Assembly: GCA_017619835.1 (NCBI GenBank)
Contig: JAFZRN010000022.1
Location: 1-33,391 of the forward strand
Direction of reading: 5' to 3'
Length of the DNA stretch: 33,391 nucleotides
Source: Eubacterium sp.
GTDB taxonomy: Bacteria > Bacillota > Clostridia > Lachnospirales > Lachnospiraceae
Notes under the pieces: generated by a model
What the model was told of the DNA's origin: nothing
The model's database searches: none
The model's input: only the letters and a program-made list of their open reading frames with translations
Position numbers and translations under genes: made by a program
Part shown: positions 7,277-18,959 of the stretch, in pieces
Layout: every line of letters starts with the position of its first letter
Numbering within the stretch: the first letter of the stretch is position 1

Positions 7277-8461
7277 TTAACCTCTTACGTAGTGACGCAG
7301 CACCGGCAAGAGCTCCCTTATAACTCCGACCGCATATTCAACTTCTTCCATCGTATTCTCCTCGGCGAAGCTGAATCGAAGCGTTGACTCTAATCTCGCT
7401 TTATCCAGCCCGATTGCCGTCAGCACGGCAGATTCCTTGCTCTTATTCGACGAGCATGCCGAACCGGAGGATACGTAGATTCCCTTATCTTCCAATGCAT
7501 GCAGCATAACTTCTGCCCTTACGCCCGTGAAACTGATGCTTGCGATATGTGGAGCAGCCAAATCATTTGCAAACGAGCCATCGCTCGAATCACCCGCAAA
7601 AACTGAATTACAGTACACGCCATCAATTGCTGTCACGCCCTCGATCAGCCTATCCCTTAGCGACCTGATATAAGCGATTTTCTCCTCGAAACCCTCAAAT
7701 GTCTTTGTAACAGCCACGCCAAGCCCTGCGATGGCCGGCACATTTTCGGTGCCCGAACGCATGTTCTTCTGCTGCCCGCCGCCGTAAAGGATTGGCCTCA
7801 GAAGCAGCCCTTTCCTCATATATAGGAAGCCCGAGCCTTTCGGTCCGTGGATCTTGTGGCCCGAAACCGACACCAGATCCGCGCCGATAGTCTTCGGGAT
7901 AACCGGCACCTTGCCAAATGACTGGATCGCGTCAACATGAAAATAAACGTCCTTATTCTTCGCTCTGACCGCGCGCCCGATCTCCTCGACCGGCATCACC
8001 GAACCAATCTCGTTATTGATGTGCATGCACGAAACAAGGATCGTATCCTCGCGCACCGCGTCCGCAAATGCCTCCGCCGTCACGATCCCGCGGCTGTCGC
8101 TGGGCACATAGCTCACCTCGTAGCCCTCGCGGATAAGAAACTGCATGACCGCGGAAACCGACGCATGCTCTACCGACGAAACCACGATATGTTTGCCGCT
8201 TCGCCTCTTCGCAAGCGCACTTCCGATAATCGCCATATTGTTCGACTCCGTGCCGCCCGAGGTGAAAATGATTTCCTCCGGCAGACACTTCAGCGCCCCG
8301 CAAATGCTCTTTTTTGCATCATCTATCACATGCTCCGCATCGAGCCCCTTATTATGCAGTGACGACGGATTCCCATAATCATCCTTCATCACGCGCACCA
8401 TCTCGTCGATGACCTCATCATACGGCCTCGTCGTCGCACTATTGTCAAAATAAACTTCCAT
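7277..8461 (-). CDS. cysteine desulfurase (NifS/IscS family)
   Basis: A PLP enzyme of 394 aa that takes sulfur from L-cysteine onto its own Cys as persulfide and passes it to acceptors. It shows FDNSATT at the N-terminus, TSGGTESNN (68-76), the PLP-stacking H in SSVEHASVS, the PLP lysine K203 in SGHKIHGPKG, RSGTENV, and the catalytic-loop Cys C336 in SSGSACSS. With thiI immediately downstream, tRNA thiolation is the likely use; Fe-S supply cannot be excluded. There is no IscU/IscR neighbour. The start is the ATG at 8461 with AGAGG upstream. A longer in-frame reading exists only because the repeat at 8472-8503 happens to be open. Confidence 0.94.
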   Translation of the reverse strand: MEVYFDNSATTRPYDEVIDEMVRVMKDDYGNPSSLHNKGLDAEHVIDDAKKSICGALKCLPEEIIFTSGGTESNNMAIIGSALAKRRSGKHIVVSSVEHASVSAVMQFLIREGYEVSYVPSDSRGIVTAEAFADAVREDTILVSCMHINNEIGSVMPVEEIGRAVRAKNKDVYFHVDAIQSFGKVPVIPKTIGADLVSVSGHKIHGPKGSGFLYMRKGLLLRPILYGGGQQKNMRSGTENVPAIAGLGVAVTKTFEGFEEKIAYIRSLRDRLIEGVTAIDGVYCNSVFAGDSSDGSFANDLAAPHIASISFTGVRAEVMLHALEDKGIYVSSGSACSSNKSKESAVLTAIGLDKARLESTLRFSFAEENTMEEVEYAVGVIRELLPVLRHYVRG

Positions 8462-8471
8462 ACCTACCTCT

Positions 8472-8503
8472 AGTTTACATAAAAGGGGTCTGACCCCCTT
8501 CAC
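8472..8503. repeat. GGGGTCTGACCCC palindrome, copy 2
   Basis: AGTTTACATAAAAGGGG then TCTGACCCCCTTCAC, matching copy 1 base for base over about 32 bases. It lies between rsmE and the cysteine desulfurase gene, in the same orientation relative to transcription as copies 1 and 3. Confidence 0.85.
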
Positions 8504-8510
8504 AAAAAGT

Positions 8511-9377
8511 TCACATTTCCATCATATATGAGAGGATTGCGAGTGTGGCCATCCCAGCCGTCTCAGTCCTCAAAATTCTGTGTCCGAGGGAAATGATTTG
8601 GCCACCGATACTCTCCATAAGCTCCACTTCCGACGCCGCAAAGCCTCCCTCGGGTCCAATGAATATACCTATCTTCTTCTTTTCCTCCCCAGATGTTGCA
8701 TTACCCGCCTGTCCTTCAGCATTACCCGCCTGTCCTTCAGCATTATCCGCCTGTCCTTCAGCATTATCCGCCTGTCCCTGACCTGCCGAAATAATCTCGC
8801 CAACTATCTCGTCAACAACCTTCCTGCTGTATTCCATCCCCTCCGCACTCTCATAAGGCATGAGAACAAAATCCATTTCTGCTTTAGCCATCTCAGCAGC
8901 CTGCTTAAAGGTCATATAATCAGAAACCTCAGGTATTATACCACGTCCCGACTGTTTTGCAGCAGCTTCTGCAATTCCCTGATAACGTTCGCGGCGTTTC
9001 GACATTTTCTTATCATCAAGCTTGACGATCGTCCGTTCCATCATTACCGGAATAATCTTATGAACGCCGAGCTCGACTGTCTTCTGGATGATCAGATCAA
9101 GCTTATCGCCCTTCGGAACACCCTGAAAGAGATATATCTCAGCGGGCAGCTCAGCATTCGAATCATTCATATCGATGATATCCGCAACAACCTCATGATC
9201 AGTCTTCGTGTCAATAGACGCAATCCTGCAGAGATAATCCCGCGACGAACCGTCGCTCACCATTATCTCGTCACCAACAGCAAGCCGCAAGACATTTGCA
9301 ATATGATTCACATCCGGGCCGGTGATCACAACCGCCTTATCCGATTCCGCTATATTTTCTACATAGAATCTATTCAT
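8511..9377 (-). CDS. rsmE: 16S rRNA (uracil-1498-N3)-methyltransferase RsmE, with tandem-repeat insertion
   Basis: A SPOUT methyltransferase that modifies U1498 of 16S rRNA. Of its 288 aa, residues 1-70 form the PUA-like N-domain (HIANVLRL.VGDEI). The SPOUT fold follows, with FQGVPKGDKLDLIIQK (84-99), KQSGRG (141-146), IFIGPEGGF (238-246) and the knot segment SLGHRILRTETA near the C-terminus. The family is usually about 240-250 aa. The excess is an insertion at about 199-235 made of four EGQADNA/EGQAGNA units plus a Lys/Glu tail, placed just before the cofactor-binding GPEGG strand. The SD is weak for the ATG at 9377. prmA precedes it, as in the B. subtilis order. Confidence 0.94.
   Translation of the reverse strand: MNRFYVENIAESDKAVVITGPDVNHIANVLRLAVGDEIMVSDGSSRDYLCRIASIDTKTDHEVVADIIDMNDSNAELPAEIYLFQGVPKGDKLDLIIQKTVELGVHKIIPVMMERTIVKLDDKKMSKRRERYQGIAEAAAKQSGRGIIPEVSDYMTFKQAAEMAKAEMDFVLMPYESAEGMEYSRKVVDEIVGEIISAGQGQADNAEGQADNAEGQAGNAEGQAGNATSGEEKKKIGIFIGPEGGFAASEVELMESIGGQIISLGHRILRTETAGMATLAILSYMMEM
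8701..8778. repeat. 21-bp tandem repeats inside rsmE
   Basis: Three full units (8701-8721, 8722-8742, 8743-8763) and a partial fourth (8764-8778), differing at one position (ACCC versus ATCC). Each encodes seven residues, so copy-number change keeps the frame. Confidence 0.92.
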
Positions 9378-9408
9378 ACTTATATCTACAGATACCTCAT
9401 AAATCTAT

Positions 9409-9454
9409 GTAACAATTCTGTAATGGGGTCAGGCCCCATTACAAAAGTGTTACA
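9409..9454. repeat. divergent GGGGTCAGGCCCC palindrome between prmA and rsmE
   Basis: TGTAATGGGG (9419-9428) pairs perfectly with CCCCATTACA (9434-9443) around TCAGG, and outer arms TGTAAC/GTTACA extend it. The core resembles GGGGTCTGACCCC but the ends differ (TGTAA rather than TTTACAT). There is no T tract on the minus strand, so it is a poor terminator. Confidence 0.75.
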
Positions 9455-9457
9455 AAA

Positions 9458-10666
9458 TCAGATGGCCGCCAGAGCGTGCCATTCGTTCTCGATGTCTTCG
9501 TCGATGATCGTGAAGCCATTTTGCATCAGCGCGATCTTCACCTCATCAATCTTCTTATCGCTGATACCCGAGCAGATGAAGACACCGCCGTCATTCATGT
9601 ACTCCCTGATAACAGACGATAACGGAATTATAACATCCGCGAGGATATTTGCAACCACAATGTCGTATTTTCGCTTCTCGACCGGGTCGACAGTGCCGTT
9701 CTCGATGTCCACCATCCGCGCCGCCTCCTCAGGCGTCAGCACCGACGAGATGCCCGAGCCAAGGCTCGCCTGCTCGATCTTATTCTTGTCGCCCGCAACC
9801 ATCACATTACCATCATCAATCTGCCTTCCATTAGCCGTCTCATCTGAAGTTTCACCCAGAGTCACATCCGAAGATCCATCCACCACGCGCCCGGCCAGCA
9901 GATTCCCGCAGCTGAACACCATGTTTTCATCGAGCATGTCGTTGGCCAAAGCATTTTCCTTACTGGACTCTACGGCCTGCGGGTCGATATCGACGCCGTG
10001 CACATAGCCCGCGCCAAGCAGCCTCGACGCGATCGACAGGATCCCGCTTCCGCACCCCACATCCATCATGGAAATGTCTTCCTTCACGAACTGCATATCA
10101 GATATATGCTTCTTGATAAGCCCAAGGCATAACCTGGTCGTCTCGTGTGTTCCGGTGCCGAAAGCCATGACGGATTTGATATTTATCACTTTATCGCTTT
10201 CAGACAGCTCAAAATCCGATTCATTCTCGGTTTCCGAATCACCATCCTGGATATCATCATCGACAACGGGCATGATCACAATATCCCCAAACAGCCTCAT
10301 CGGCTTGAAATAATTCTTGAAATTATCATTCCAGGTCGTATCATCCGAGGTTTCTGTCATATCTATATCGCCGGAACCAACATCTATGAATTCACTTAAG
10401 CGAGCGAGTTCATTTCTGATAGATGAAGCAAGATCATCGATCTGCTTATCCGTATAAGAGCTGTCAAGGAAGAAAGAAACCACAGCCGAATCATCGACAT
10501 TTTCCATCTCAAGCGGAATATCGATATACATTGCGCGAATCTCTTCCTCGGTAAGCGGCTGATTATCCTCGATCATGATTCCCTCAACTCCCTGCTCTGC
10601 AAGAAACTCAGAGATAAGATCAACCGCCTCTGTAGTTGTAGTAATTGAAATCTTTCTCCAGATCAT
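9458..10666 (-). CDS. prmA: ribosomal protein L11 methyltransferase PrmA with two extra acidic insertions
   Basis: A SAM-dependent methyltransferase that trimethylates L11. The N-terminal substrate-recognition domain (1-95) begins MIWRKISITTTTEAVD. Then come MAFGTGTHETTRLCL (167-181), motif I DVGCGSGILSIA (202-213), the acidic motif DIDP (226-229) and VVANILADVI (337-346). The usual length is about 310 aa and this is 402. The excess is mainly an Asp/Glu/Ser segment at about 136-158 and a long segment at about 258-332, between GNLL and the KYDIVVANIL strand. All catalytic motifs survive, so it is probably active. The start at 10666 has GGGAG ten bases upstream. A longer in-frame reading would translate the 9-bp repeats and the dnaJ terminator, and is rejected. 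Confidence 0.93.
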   Translation of the reverse strand: MIWRKISITTTTEAVDLISEFLAEQGVEGIMIEDNQPLTEEEIRAMYIDIPLEMENVDDSAVVSFFLDSSYTDKQIDDLASSIRNELARLSEFIDVGSGDIDMTETSDDTTWNDNFKNYFKPMRLFGDIVIMPVVDDDIQDGDSETENESDFELSESDKVINIKSVMAFGTGTHETTRLCLGLIKKHISDMQFVKEDISMMDVGCGSGILSIASRLLGAGYVHGVDIDPQAVESSKENALANDMLDENMVFSCGNLLAGRVVDGSSDVTLGETSDETANGRQIDDGNVMVAGDKNKIEQASLGSGISSVLTPEEAARMVDIENGTVDPVEKRKYDIVVANILADVIIPLSSVIREYMNDGGVFICSGISDKKIDEVKIALMQNGFTIIDEDIENEWHALAAI

Positions 10667-10790
10667 GAAAGAATATCTCCCTGAAAACAAACTTATAATT
10701 TCAATTATATATGTACTTATATAAGCATATATTTGGCTAATATTTCTCAGAAAATAAGCATTTTTATAGCCTTTCAAGCAAAAAATCGTA

Positions 10791-10826
10791 TTAAATACAT
10801 TAAATACTTCAAATACCTCAAATACC
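10791..10826. repeat. four 9-bp tandem repeats between dnaJ and prmA
   Basis: Units TTAAATACA, TTAAATACT, TCAAATACC and TCAAATACC, grading into TCAAAACAG at the terminator. They lie in the prmA leader just after the dnaJ terminator. Confidence 0.8.
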
Positions 10827-10834
10827 TCAAAACA

Positions 10835-10855
10835 GGGGCGAGCTCTGCTCGCCCC
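10835..10855 (-). terminator. intrinsic terminator of the hrcA-grpE-dnaK-dnaJ operon
   Basis: GGGGCGAGC pairs perfectly with GCTCGCCCC around a three-base loop, 27 bases past the dnaJ stop. On the minus strand it is followed by TGTTTTG, a short T tract, so termination may be partial and allow read-through into prmA. Confidence 0.75.
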
Positions 10856-10882
10856 CATATGAAAGGATTGATTATATAGGTA

Positions 10883-12046
10883 TTACTTTCTAAACTTCTT
10901 TTTCTTGTGGCCGCCGAATGAGAAGTCGCCGGCTGAATCTGTCGATGATCTTGCATTAACTGCAGGACCTGAAGCATTCTCATACTGATTAAGTATGGAC
11001 TTCTGCTCCTCTGTCAGATTCTCGGGAACCTGAACTACGAGAGTTACATAGTGATCGCCACGAACAGTCTTGTTCTTAAGTGTGGGAACACCCTTACCCT
11101 TAAGCTTAACCTTTGTGTTGGTCTGTGTACCGGGTGCGATGTCGTAGCTGTAAGGTCCGTCAATGGTGTTGAGGCTTACCTTGCCGCCAAGCGCTGCCTG
11201 TGTAAATGAGATCGGCTCGGATGAATAGATATCATAGCCCTGTCTCTGGAATACAGGATGCTTATCAACAAGGATAGTAACCAGAAGGTCACCTCTCTCG
11301 CCGCCGTTGATTCCGGGCTCGCCCATCTCACGAAGTCTGATGGACTGACCGTTATCGATACCTGCGGGCACCTTGATCTGAATCTTCTTCTTACTCTTAA
11401 CATAACCGGAACCGGCACAGTTAGAGCACTTATACTTAATTATCTTACCACTACCGGTACAGTCGGGACAGGTCTGAACCGTACGAGCCATACCGAAAAG
11501 TGACTGCTGCGTGTAAACAACCTGGCCCTTGCCGCCGCACTTTGTACAAGTATCAGGCGGATGTCCCGGCTGTGCGCCGCTTCCCTTACATACAGGACAT
11601 TCATCCTTCAGCGGAAGCTCTATCTCTGTCTGGGTACCGAATATAGCCTCTTCAAATGTTACACGAACTGTAGTTCTGATATCAGCTCCCTTAACAGGAC
11701 CATTTGACTGTCTTGAACGGGAACCGCCACCAAACATGTCACCAAAGATATCACCGAAAATGTCACCCATGTCGGCAAAATCGAAGCCAAAACCATCTCC
11801 GCCGGCACCGTTCTGATCAAATGCAGCGAAACCGAACTGGTCGTACTTTCTCCTGTTCTCGGGATCAGAAAGGATCGCATATGCTTCTGATGCTTCCTTG
11901 AATCTTGCCTCTGCTTCCTTATCGCCGGGATTTGCATCCGGGTGGTACTTCTTGGCAAGAACTCTGTAGGCTTTTTTCAGTTCATTATCATTGGCATTCT
12001 TGGAGACTCCAAGCACCTCATATAAATCACGTTTTTCATCTGCCAT
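10883..12046 (-). CDS. dnaJ: chaperone DnaJ (Hsp40)
   Basis: DnaJ delivers substrates to DnaK and stimulates its ATPase. The 387-aa type I protein has a J domain at 6-70 with HPD at 35-37 and a Gly/Phe-rich segment at about 78-112. Its zinc-binding region has four CxxCxGxG motifs (Cys 150/153, 167/170, 193/196, 207/210), followed by the C-terminal substrate-binding domain. All key residues are present. The start has GAGGG nine bases upstream. It lies 17 bp after dnaK in the same operon and is followed by a terminator. Confidence 0.98.
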   Translation of the reverse strand: MADEKRDLYEVLGVSKNANDNELKKAYRVLAKKYHPDANPGDKEAEARFKEASEAYAILSDPENRRKYDQFGFAAFDQNGAGGDGFGFDFADMGDIFGDIFGDMFGGGSRSRQSNGPVKGADIRTTVRVTFEEAIFGTQTEIELPLKDECPVCKGSGAQPGHPPDTCTKCGGKGQVVYTQQSLFGMARTVQTCPDCTGSGKIIKYKCSNCAGSGYVKSKKKIQIKVPAGIDNGQSIRLREMGEPGINGGERGDLLVTILVDKHPVFQRQGYDIYSSEPISFTQAALGGKVSLNTIDGPYSYDIAPGTQTNTKVKLKGKGVPTLKNKTVRGDHYVTLVVQVPENLTEEQKSILNQYENASGPAVNARSSTDSAGDFSFGGHKKKKFRK

Positions 12047-12063
12047 ATCAATTTACCCTCTGA

Positions 12064-14593
<2,530 letters not shown>

Positions 14594-14594
<1 letters not shown>

Positions 14595-15658
14595 TAGTCT
14601 TCACCCCTTGTCTCTTTATTTCGGAATATTGTGTCCAGCTCATCTGTCAGTGTCTTAAGAGTACTTACTACCTTACGATAATCCATTCGCTTAGGTCCTA
14701 TAATTCCAATCGTACCCTTTGCACCTTCAGGCAGCTGATAAGTCGAAGTAATGATCGAACAGTCTTTCATGTTCTGAACGGGAGCTTCATCACCGATATA
14801 GATCTGGATGTTATGCTCGCCATCCTCTGACTTTAAGGTCTCGTCTGCAAGCTGGTTCAGACCGGTCTGCTCCTCAAAAGTCTCAAGTAAGGCTGTTGCC
14901 TTGGATACATCTCCCAGCTCCTGGAATTTCAGGATGTTGGATGCTCCACTCGTGTAGATCTTCATTTCCTCGGCTTCTCTTACGGCATCAATTATTCCTT
15001 CAAATATGCTCTCAAGTATGTCCGCATAATCACCTGCCTCTTTCTTCATGGTCTGCATGAGTTCGAGGTTGATCTGATCCACTGACATACCCTGCAGAAA
15101 TGTGTTCAGCAGGATATTAAACTTGAGAACTTCTTCATTTGACAAAGGCCTTGATACCTTGATCAGCTTGTTCTTGGCTATGTTGTTTCCGACAACTATT
15201 ACAGCCACAAGCTCTTCATCGTCAACCTGTGAAAGCTGTATAAACTTGACCTGCTTATTCCTTAGCTGCGGGGTTGTCACCATGGTGGCATACTGTGTAT
15301 TATATGCCAGCACCTTTGCAACCTGCATCAGGAGAGCTTCTAGCTTATCAACTCTCTCAAGTAATGCGCCTTCCTTTTTCTCTGATTCCGTTTTCTCCGA
15401 CATAACACGGTCAACATAGAATCTGTAGCCCTTGTCAGTCGGTATCCTTCCTGCGGAGGTATGCGGCTGGATCAGATATCCAAGCTCCTCCAGATCGGCC
15501 ATCTCATTTCTTATCGTAGCTGAACTAAGGTTCAGATCAGATAGTTTGGAAATGGTTCTCGAACCGACCGGTTCACCGGACTCGAGATAATTGGAAATGA
15601 TTACTTTGAGGATGGTCTGTTTCCTATCGTCAAGATCATACTCTAAATCTTGTACCAT
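14594..15658 (-). CDS. hrcA: heat-inducible transcription repressor HrcA
   Basis: HrcA binds CIRCE and represses class I heat-shock operons; GroEL keeps it active. The 354-aa protein has an N-terminal winged helix (VGSRTISKL and SSATIRNEMADLEELGYLIQPHTSAGRIPTDKGYRFYVD) and the usual C-terminal GAF-like dimer domain (ATALLETFEEQ, GTIGIIGPKRMDY). The ATG at 15658 (MVQDLEYDLDDRKQ) is chosen. A longer frame starting with GTG would begin inside the CIRCE operator. It is the first gene of hrcA-grpE-dnaK-dnaJ and represses itself through the operator 30 bases upstream. Confidence 0.97.
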
Positions 15659-15687
15659 ATAATCACCATCCTTTATTCTGTTTTCTG

Positions 15688-15714
15688 TTAGCACTCAAAA
15701 ATACTGAGTGCTAA
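15688..15714 (-). promoter_or_regulatory. CIRCE operator (HrcA binding site)
   Basis: TTAGCACTC (15688-15696), nine bases, then GAGTGCTAA (15706-15714): both arms match the consensus exactly. It sits just downstream of the -10 box, where bound HrcA would block transcription of hrcA-grpE-dnaK-dnaJ. Confidence 0.98.
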
Positions 15715-15725
15715 TCGCACTTATA

Positions 15726-15754
15726 AATATACCCCTTGAACATAGTAATGTCAA
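15726..15754 (-). promoter_or_regulatory. sigma-A promoter of the hrcA operon
   Basis: On the minus strand, a perfect TTGACA (15754-15749), 17 bp, then TATATT (15731-15726). It lies immediately upstream of CIRCE and about 40 bp after the hemW stop codon. Confidence 0.92.
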
Positions 15755-15794
15755 GGGATATTGCTCAAAAAATATAAGAAATTTTGTGAAGTTT

Positions 15795-16997
15795 TTATTG
15801 CTTATCCAGAAGGAAATCAGCAAGGATATAATTGCTCACATCAATACCCGGATCCGTGAGCCAGACTCTGTTTTCATCAGCCTGCATAAAGCCCTGATCC
15901 GTGTACTTATTGATGACTTCGCCATAGAGGTCGAATATATCCCGGTTAAAGCGTTCCTTGAACTCGGCGCGGCTTACACCGGCTGTCATTCTGAGTCCGA
16001 GATACATGAATTCCTCTATCCTGCTGTTGACGAACATGGTCTCGACATTTGTACGAAGTACCTGGGTTGCGGAGTCATAAAGCCTGTTCCTGTCAGTATC
16101 ACGTGTAAGCTCGTCACGTATATCCTCGCAAATATCGATGTAGCTGTCTATATCCTTGATATTAGAGAAGCGCTGGCCTTTAAAGAAAGAAGACGCACCG
16201 ACGCCCAGACCGATATATTGTCCGCCGGTCCAGTAAACGGTGTTATGCCTGCTTTCATAGCCTGGCTTAGAATAGTTAGAGAATTCGTAGCGGTTGTAGC
16301 CATAAGACTTGAGGACCTTTTTCGTCATCTGATACATTTCCCTGTCCGCATCCTCTGAGGGAATGAGGCTCCTGAGATCGTCCCTCTCATAAAGAGGCGT
16401 TCCCTCTTCTACCTGGAGACTATATACGGAAATGTGTTCGGGACCCATTTCACATACCTGAGTGATCGTGTCCACAAGCGTATGCATATCCTGACCCGGA
16501 AGTCCGCTCATTATATCCACACTTATATTTTCGAAGCCGGCGCGGCGCGCAGCCTCAAAGCCCTGAAGGAACTGATCAAAATCATGGATCCTTCCTAGAC
16601 GCCTTAAGAGTTCTGCATCAGCAGACTGGAGTCCGATAGAGATACGGTTGATCCCGTACTCACGATAGCTGATAAGGTCGGTATACTTGATCGTACCCGG
16701 ATTAGCCTCGATAGTTATCTCGGGGAATCTGTCCACCTTAAAGATATGCTTTATGGTCTCAAGGATCTTACCGATCATCGCTTCATCCAGGATACTCGGC
16801 GTACCGCCACCGATATATATAGTTTTAACAATAAACCTCTCAGCATAAGGCTTGTACATCCTGATCTCACTCGTCAGCGCATTGATATACTGAATCTGCG
16901 TCGTAGTCGTGCGGTCATCAAAAGAAAGAAAGTCGCAGTAAATGCACTTATGCTTACAAAACGGTATATGAACATATATACTAAGCGGTTTTCTCAT
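15795..16997 (-). CDS. hemW: HemW, radical SAM heme chaperone (formerly HemN-like)
   Basis: A radical-SAM protein of 400 aa. The cluster motif is CKHKCIYC (C14, C18, C21) in YVHIPFC, and the SAM-binding GGG segment is in YIGGGTPSIL (about 66-75). The C-terminal HemN-like domain contains MYLGLRMTAGVSRAEF. HemW lacks the extra N-terminal Cys region of true coproporphyrinogen dehydrogenase HemN; HemW proteins bind heme and insert it into acceptors, though many databases still call them oxidases. It follows lepA by 62 bp, as in B. subtilis. GGAG lies upstream of the ATG. A GGGGTCTGACCCC repeat occupies the gap to lepA. Confidence 0.94.
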   Translation of the reverse strand: MRKPLSIYVHIPFCKHKCIYCDFLSFDDRTTTTQIQYINALTSEIRMYKPYAERFIVKTIYIGGGTPSILDEAMIGKILETIKHIFKVDRFPEITIEANPGTIKYTDLISYREYGINRISIGLQSADAELLRRLGRIHDFDQFLQGFEAARRAGFENISVDIMSGLPGQDMHTLVDTITQVCEMGPEHISVYSLQVEEGTPLYERDDLRSLIPSEDADREMYQMTKKVLKSYGYNRYEFSNYSKPGYESRHNTVYWTGGQYIGLGVGASSFFKGQRFSNIKDIDSYIDICEDIRDELTRDTDRNRLYDSATQVLRTNVETMFVNSRIEEFMYLGLRMTAGVSRAEFKERFNRDIFDLYGEVINKYTDQGFMQADENRVWLTDPGIDVSNYILADFLLDKQ

Positions 16998-17007
16998 ATC
17001 ATCTCCG

Positions 17008-17036
17008 GTTTACATAAAAGGGGTCTGACCCCCTAT
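17008..17036. repeat. GGGGTCTGACCCC palindrome, copy 3
   Basis: GGTTTACATAAAAGGGG followed by TCTGACCCCCTA, identical to copies 1 and 2 through the core and diverging after CCCCCT. It lies between lepA and hemW, directly before hemW's ribosome binding site. Confidence 0.85.
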
Positions 17037-17059
17037 CGGTTTTATTACTTTTTTGTCGT

Positions 17060-18874
17060 TTATTCATCATCAAGCTTCAGGACGGACATGAAGGCCTGCT
17101 GGGGGACGTCGACGGAGCCGACCTGACGCATCCTCTTCTTGCCTTCCTTCTGCTTTTCGAGAAGCTTCTTCTTACGTGTGATATCACCGCCGTAGCACTT
17201 GGCAAGTACGTCCTTACGAAGAGCCTTGATGGTCTCACGTGCGATAACCTTGCCGCCGATGGCAGCCTGGATCGGGATCTCGAAAAGATGTCTCGGAATC
17301 TCTTTCTTGAGCTTCTCACACATTTTCCTTCCGCGCTCATAAGCGGAATCGCTGAATACGATAAACGAAAGCGCATCGATATTCTCGCGATTGATGAGAA
17401 TATCCAGCTTAACCAGCTTCGAACGGCTGTAGCCCTTAAGCTCATAATCAAAGGAAGCATATCCACGGGACCTTGATTTAAGTGCATCAAAGAAATCATA
17501 GATGATCTCATTCAGCGGCATTTCATATTTGAGAAGAACTCTCGTCTCCTCGATATATTCCATGCTCTGGTAAACTCCTCTTCGCTCCTGGCAGAGCTTC
17601 ATGATCGCCCCGGTATATTCGGCGGTCACCATTATCTCGGCATCCACCACGGGTTCTTCCATGTAGTCGATCTCCGCGGGATCGGGAAGGTTCGAAGGAT
17701 TGGTGAGCTCGATAACCTCGCCATTTGTCTTATATACTTTATAAACAACGGAGGGAGCCGTTGTGATTATATCAAGATTATATTCTCTCTGAAGTCTCTC
17801 CTGAATTACCTCGAGATGAAGCAGCCCCAAAAAACCGCATCTGAAACCAAAGCCGAGTGCGATACTCGTCTCCGGCTCGTAAAAGAGCGCGGCGTCATTT
17901 AACTGAAGCTTCTCAAGTGCATCCTTAAGCTCCTGATATTTAGCGCCGTCCTCGGGATAGATTCCGCAGAATACCATCGGGCGGGCCTTCTTATATCCGG
18001 GCAATGCCTCGGGACACATGTTATTTGCGTCGGTCACAGTGTCGCCGACCTCGGTATCACGCACGTTCTTAAGCGAAGCCGTGATATAACCAACCATACC
18101 GGCACTGATCTCCTCCTGAGGGATGAACTGTCCGGCACCGAAGATACCGACCTCAACAACGTCCGCCTCAGCCCCGGTCTGCATCATATGGATGCGTGAG
18201 CCCTTGCGGATATTTCCATCAAACACTCGGCAGAAAATGATTACGCCCTTATAAGAATCGTAAAGGCTGTCAAAGATAAGCGCCTTGAAAGGCTTATCGT
18301 TATCTCCGTTCGGCGCGGGGATCTTCTCAACGATTGCCTCAAGCACCGATTCTATATTGATTCCGTTCTTGGCAGATATCAGAGGAGCATCCTCCGCTAC
18401 AATGCCGATAACGTCTTCGATCTCATTTTTAACTCTGTCAGGATCTGCTGACGGAAGGTCGATCTTATTGATGACCGGGAAAACGTCCAGGTTGTGGTCG
18501 ATTGCCATATAAACGTTCGCCAGCGTCTGGGCCTCAACGCCCTGAGCCGCATCCACAACAAGAACGGCACCCTCGCAGGCGGCAAGACTTCTCGAAACCT
18601 CGTAATTGAAGTCAACGTGCCCCGGAGTGTCAATCAGATTTAGTATATATTCTTCGCCATCCTTTGCCTTGTAAATGATTCGGACAGCCTGAGATTTTAT
18701 CGTAATGCCCCTCTCTCGCTCGATATCCATATTGTCGAGCACCTGAGCCTGCATCTCACGTTCAGTGAGAGTGCCGGTCATTTCGATGATACGGTCAGCC
18801 AGGGTGGACTTACCGTGGTCGATGTGGGCGATTATGCAGAAATTCCTGATTCTGTTCTGATCTAAATGTGACAT
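17060..18874 (-). CDS. lepA: elongation factor 4 (LepA), ribosome-associated GTPase
   Basis: A 604-aa translational GTPase related to EF-G. It has G1 AHIDHGKST (16-24), G2 RGITIKSQ, G3 DTPGHVDF, G4 NKIDLP and a SAK G5 motif. EF-G-like domains II, III and V follow, with the LepA-specific C-terminus including [13 protein letters not shown] and [28 protein letters not shown]. The family is usually about 600 aa. AAGGA precedes the ATG. It is the first gene of the conserved lepA-hemW-hrcA cluster. No clear promoter is visible upstream, only the hairpin at 18916-18946. Confidence 0.98.
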   Translation of the reverse strand: MSHLDQNRIRNFCIIAHIDHGKSTLADRIIEMTGTLTEREMQAQVLDNMDIERERGITIKSQAVRIIYKAKDGEEYILNLIDTPGHVDFNYEVSRSLAACEGAVLVVDAAQGVEAQTLANVYMAIDHNLDVFPVINKIDLPSADPDRVKNEIEDVIGIVAEDAPLISAKNGINIESVLEAIVEKIPAPNGDNDKPFKALIFDSLYDSYKGVIIFCRVFDGNIRKGSRIHMMQTGAEADVVEVGIFGAGQFIPQEEISAGMVGYITASLKNVRDTEVGDTVTDANNMCPEALPGYKKARPMVFCGIYPEDGAKYQELKDALEKLQLNDAALFYEPETSIALGFGFRCGFLGLLHLEVIQERLQREYNLDIITTAPSVVYKVYKTNGEVIELTNPSNLPDPAEIDYMEEPVVDAEIMVTAEYTGAIMKLCQERRGVYQSMEYIEETRVLLKYEMPLNEIIYDFFDALKSRSRGYASFDYELKGYSRSKLVKLDILINRENIDALSFIVFSDSAYERGRKMCEKLKKEIPRHLFEIPIQAAIGGKVIARETIKALRKDVLAKCYGGDITRKKKLLEKQKEGKKRMRQVGSVDVPQQAFMSVLKLDDE

Positions 18875-18915
18875 AATTTTTCCTTAGTAAATTAGATTCT
18901 ATTGATAAAACATTA

Positions 18916-18946
18916 GTTAGGCGCCACGGAAGGTGTGGCGCCTGAC
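18916..18946 (-). terminator. hairpin terminator between the LURP-one gene and lepA
   Basis: GTTAGGCGCCAC (18916-18927) pairs with GTGGCGCCTGAC (18935-18946), 12 bp including one G-T, around a 7-base loop. On the minus strand the T-rich stretch GTTTTATC follows ten bases later, so it is a plausible but imperfect terminator of the Fn3/LURP-one operon. Confidence 0.6.
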
Positions 18947-18959
18947 AATTAAACATAAA

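Noticed and set aside
8462-8503. 14-residue N-terminal extension of the cysteine desulfurase
   Set aside because: The extension is the intergenic GGGGTCTGACCCC repeat read in frame; the ATG at 8461 has an SD and fits the family start.
8580-10007. 475-codon open frame on the plus strand
   Set aside because: It lies antisense to rsmE and prmA, which have all their family motifs; its product is repetitive and low-complexity and has no ribosome binding site.
10667-10858. 64-residue N-terminal extension of PrmA
   Set aside because: It would translate the 9-bp repeats and part of the dnaJ terminator. PrmA proteins start at MIWRK, which has its own ribosome binding site.
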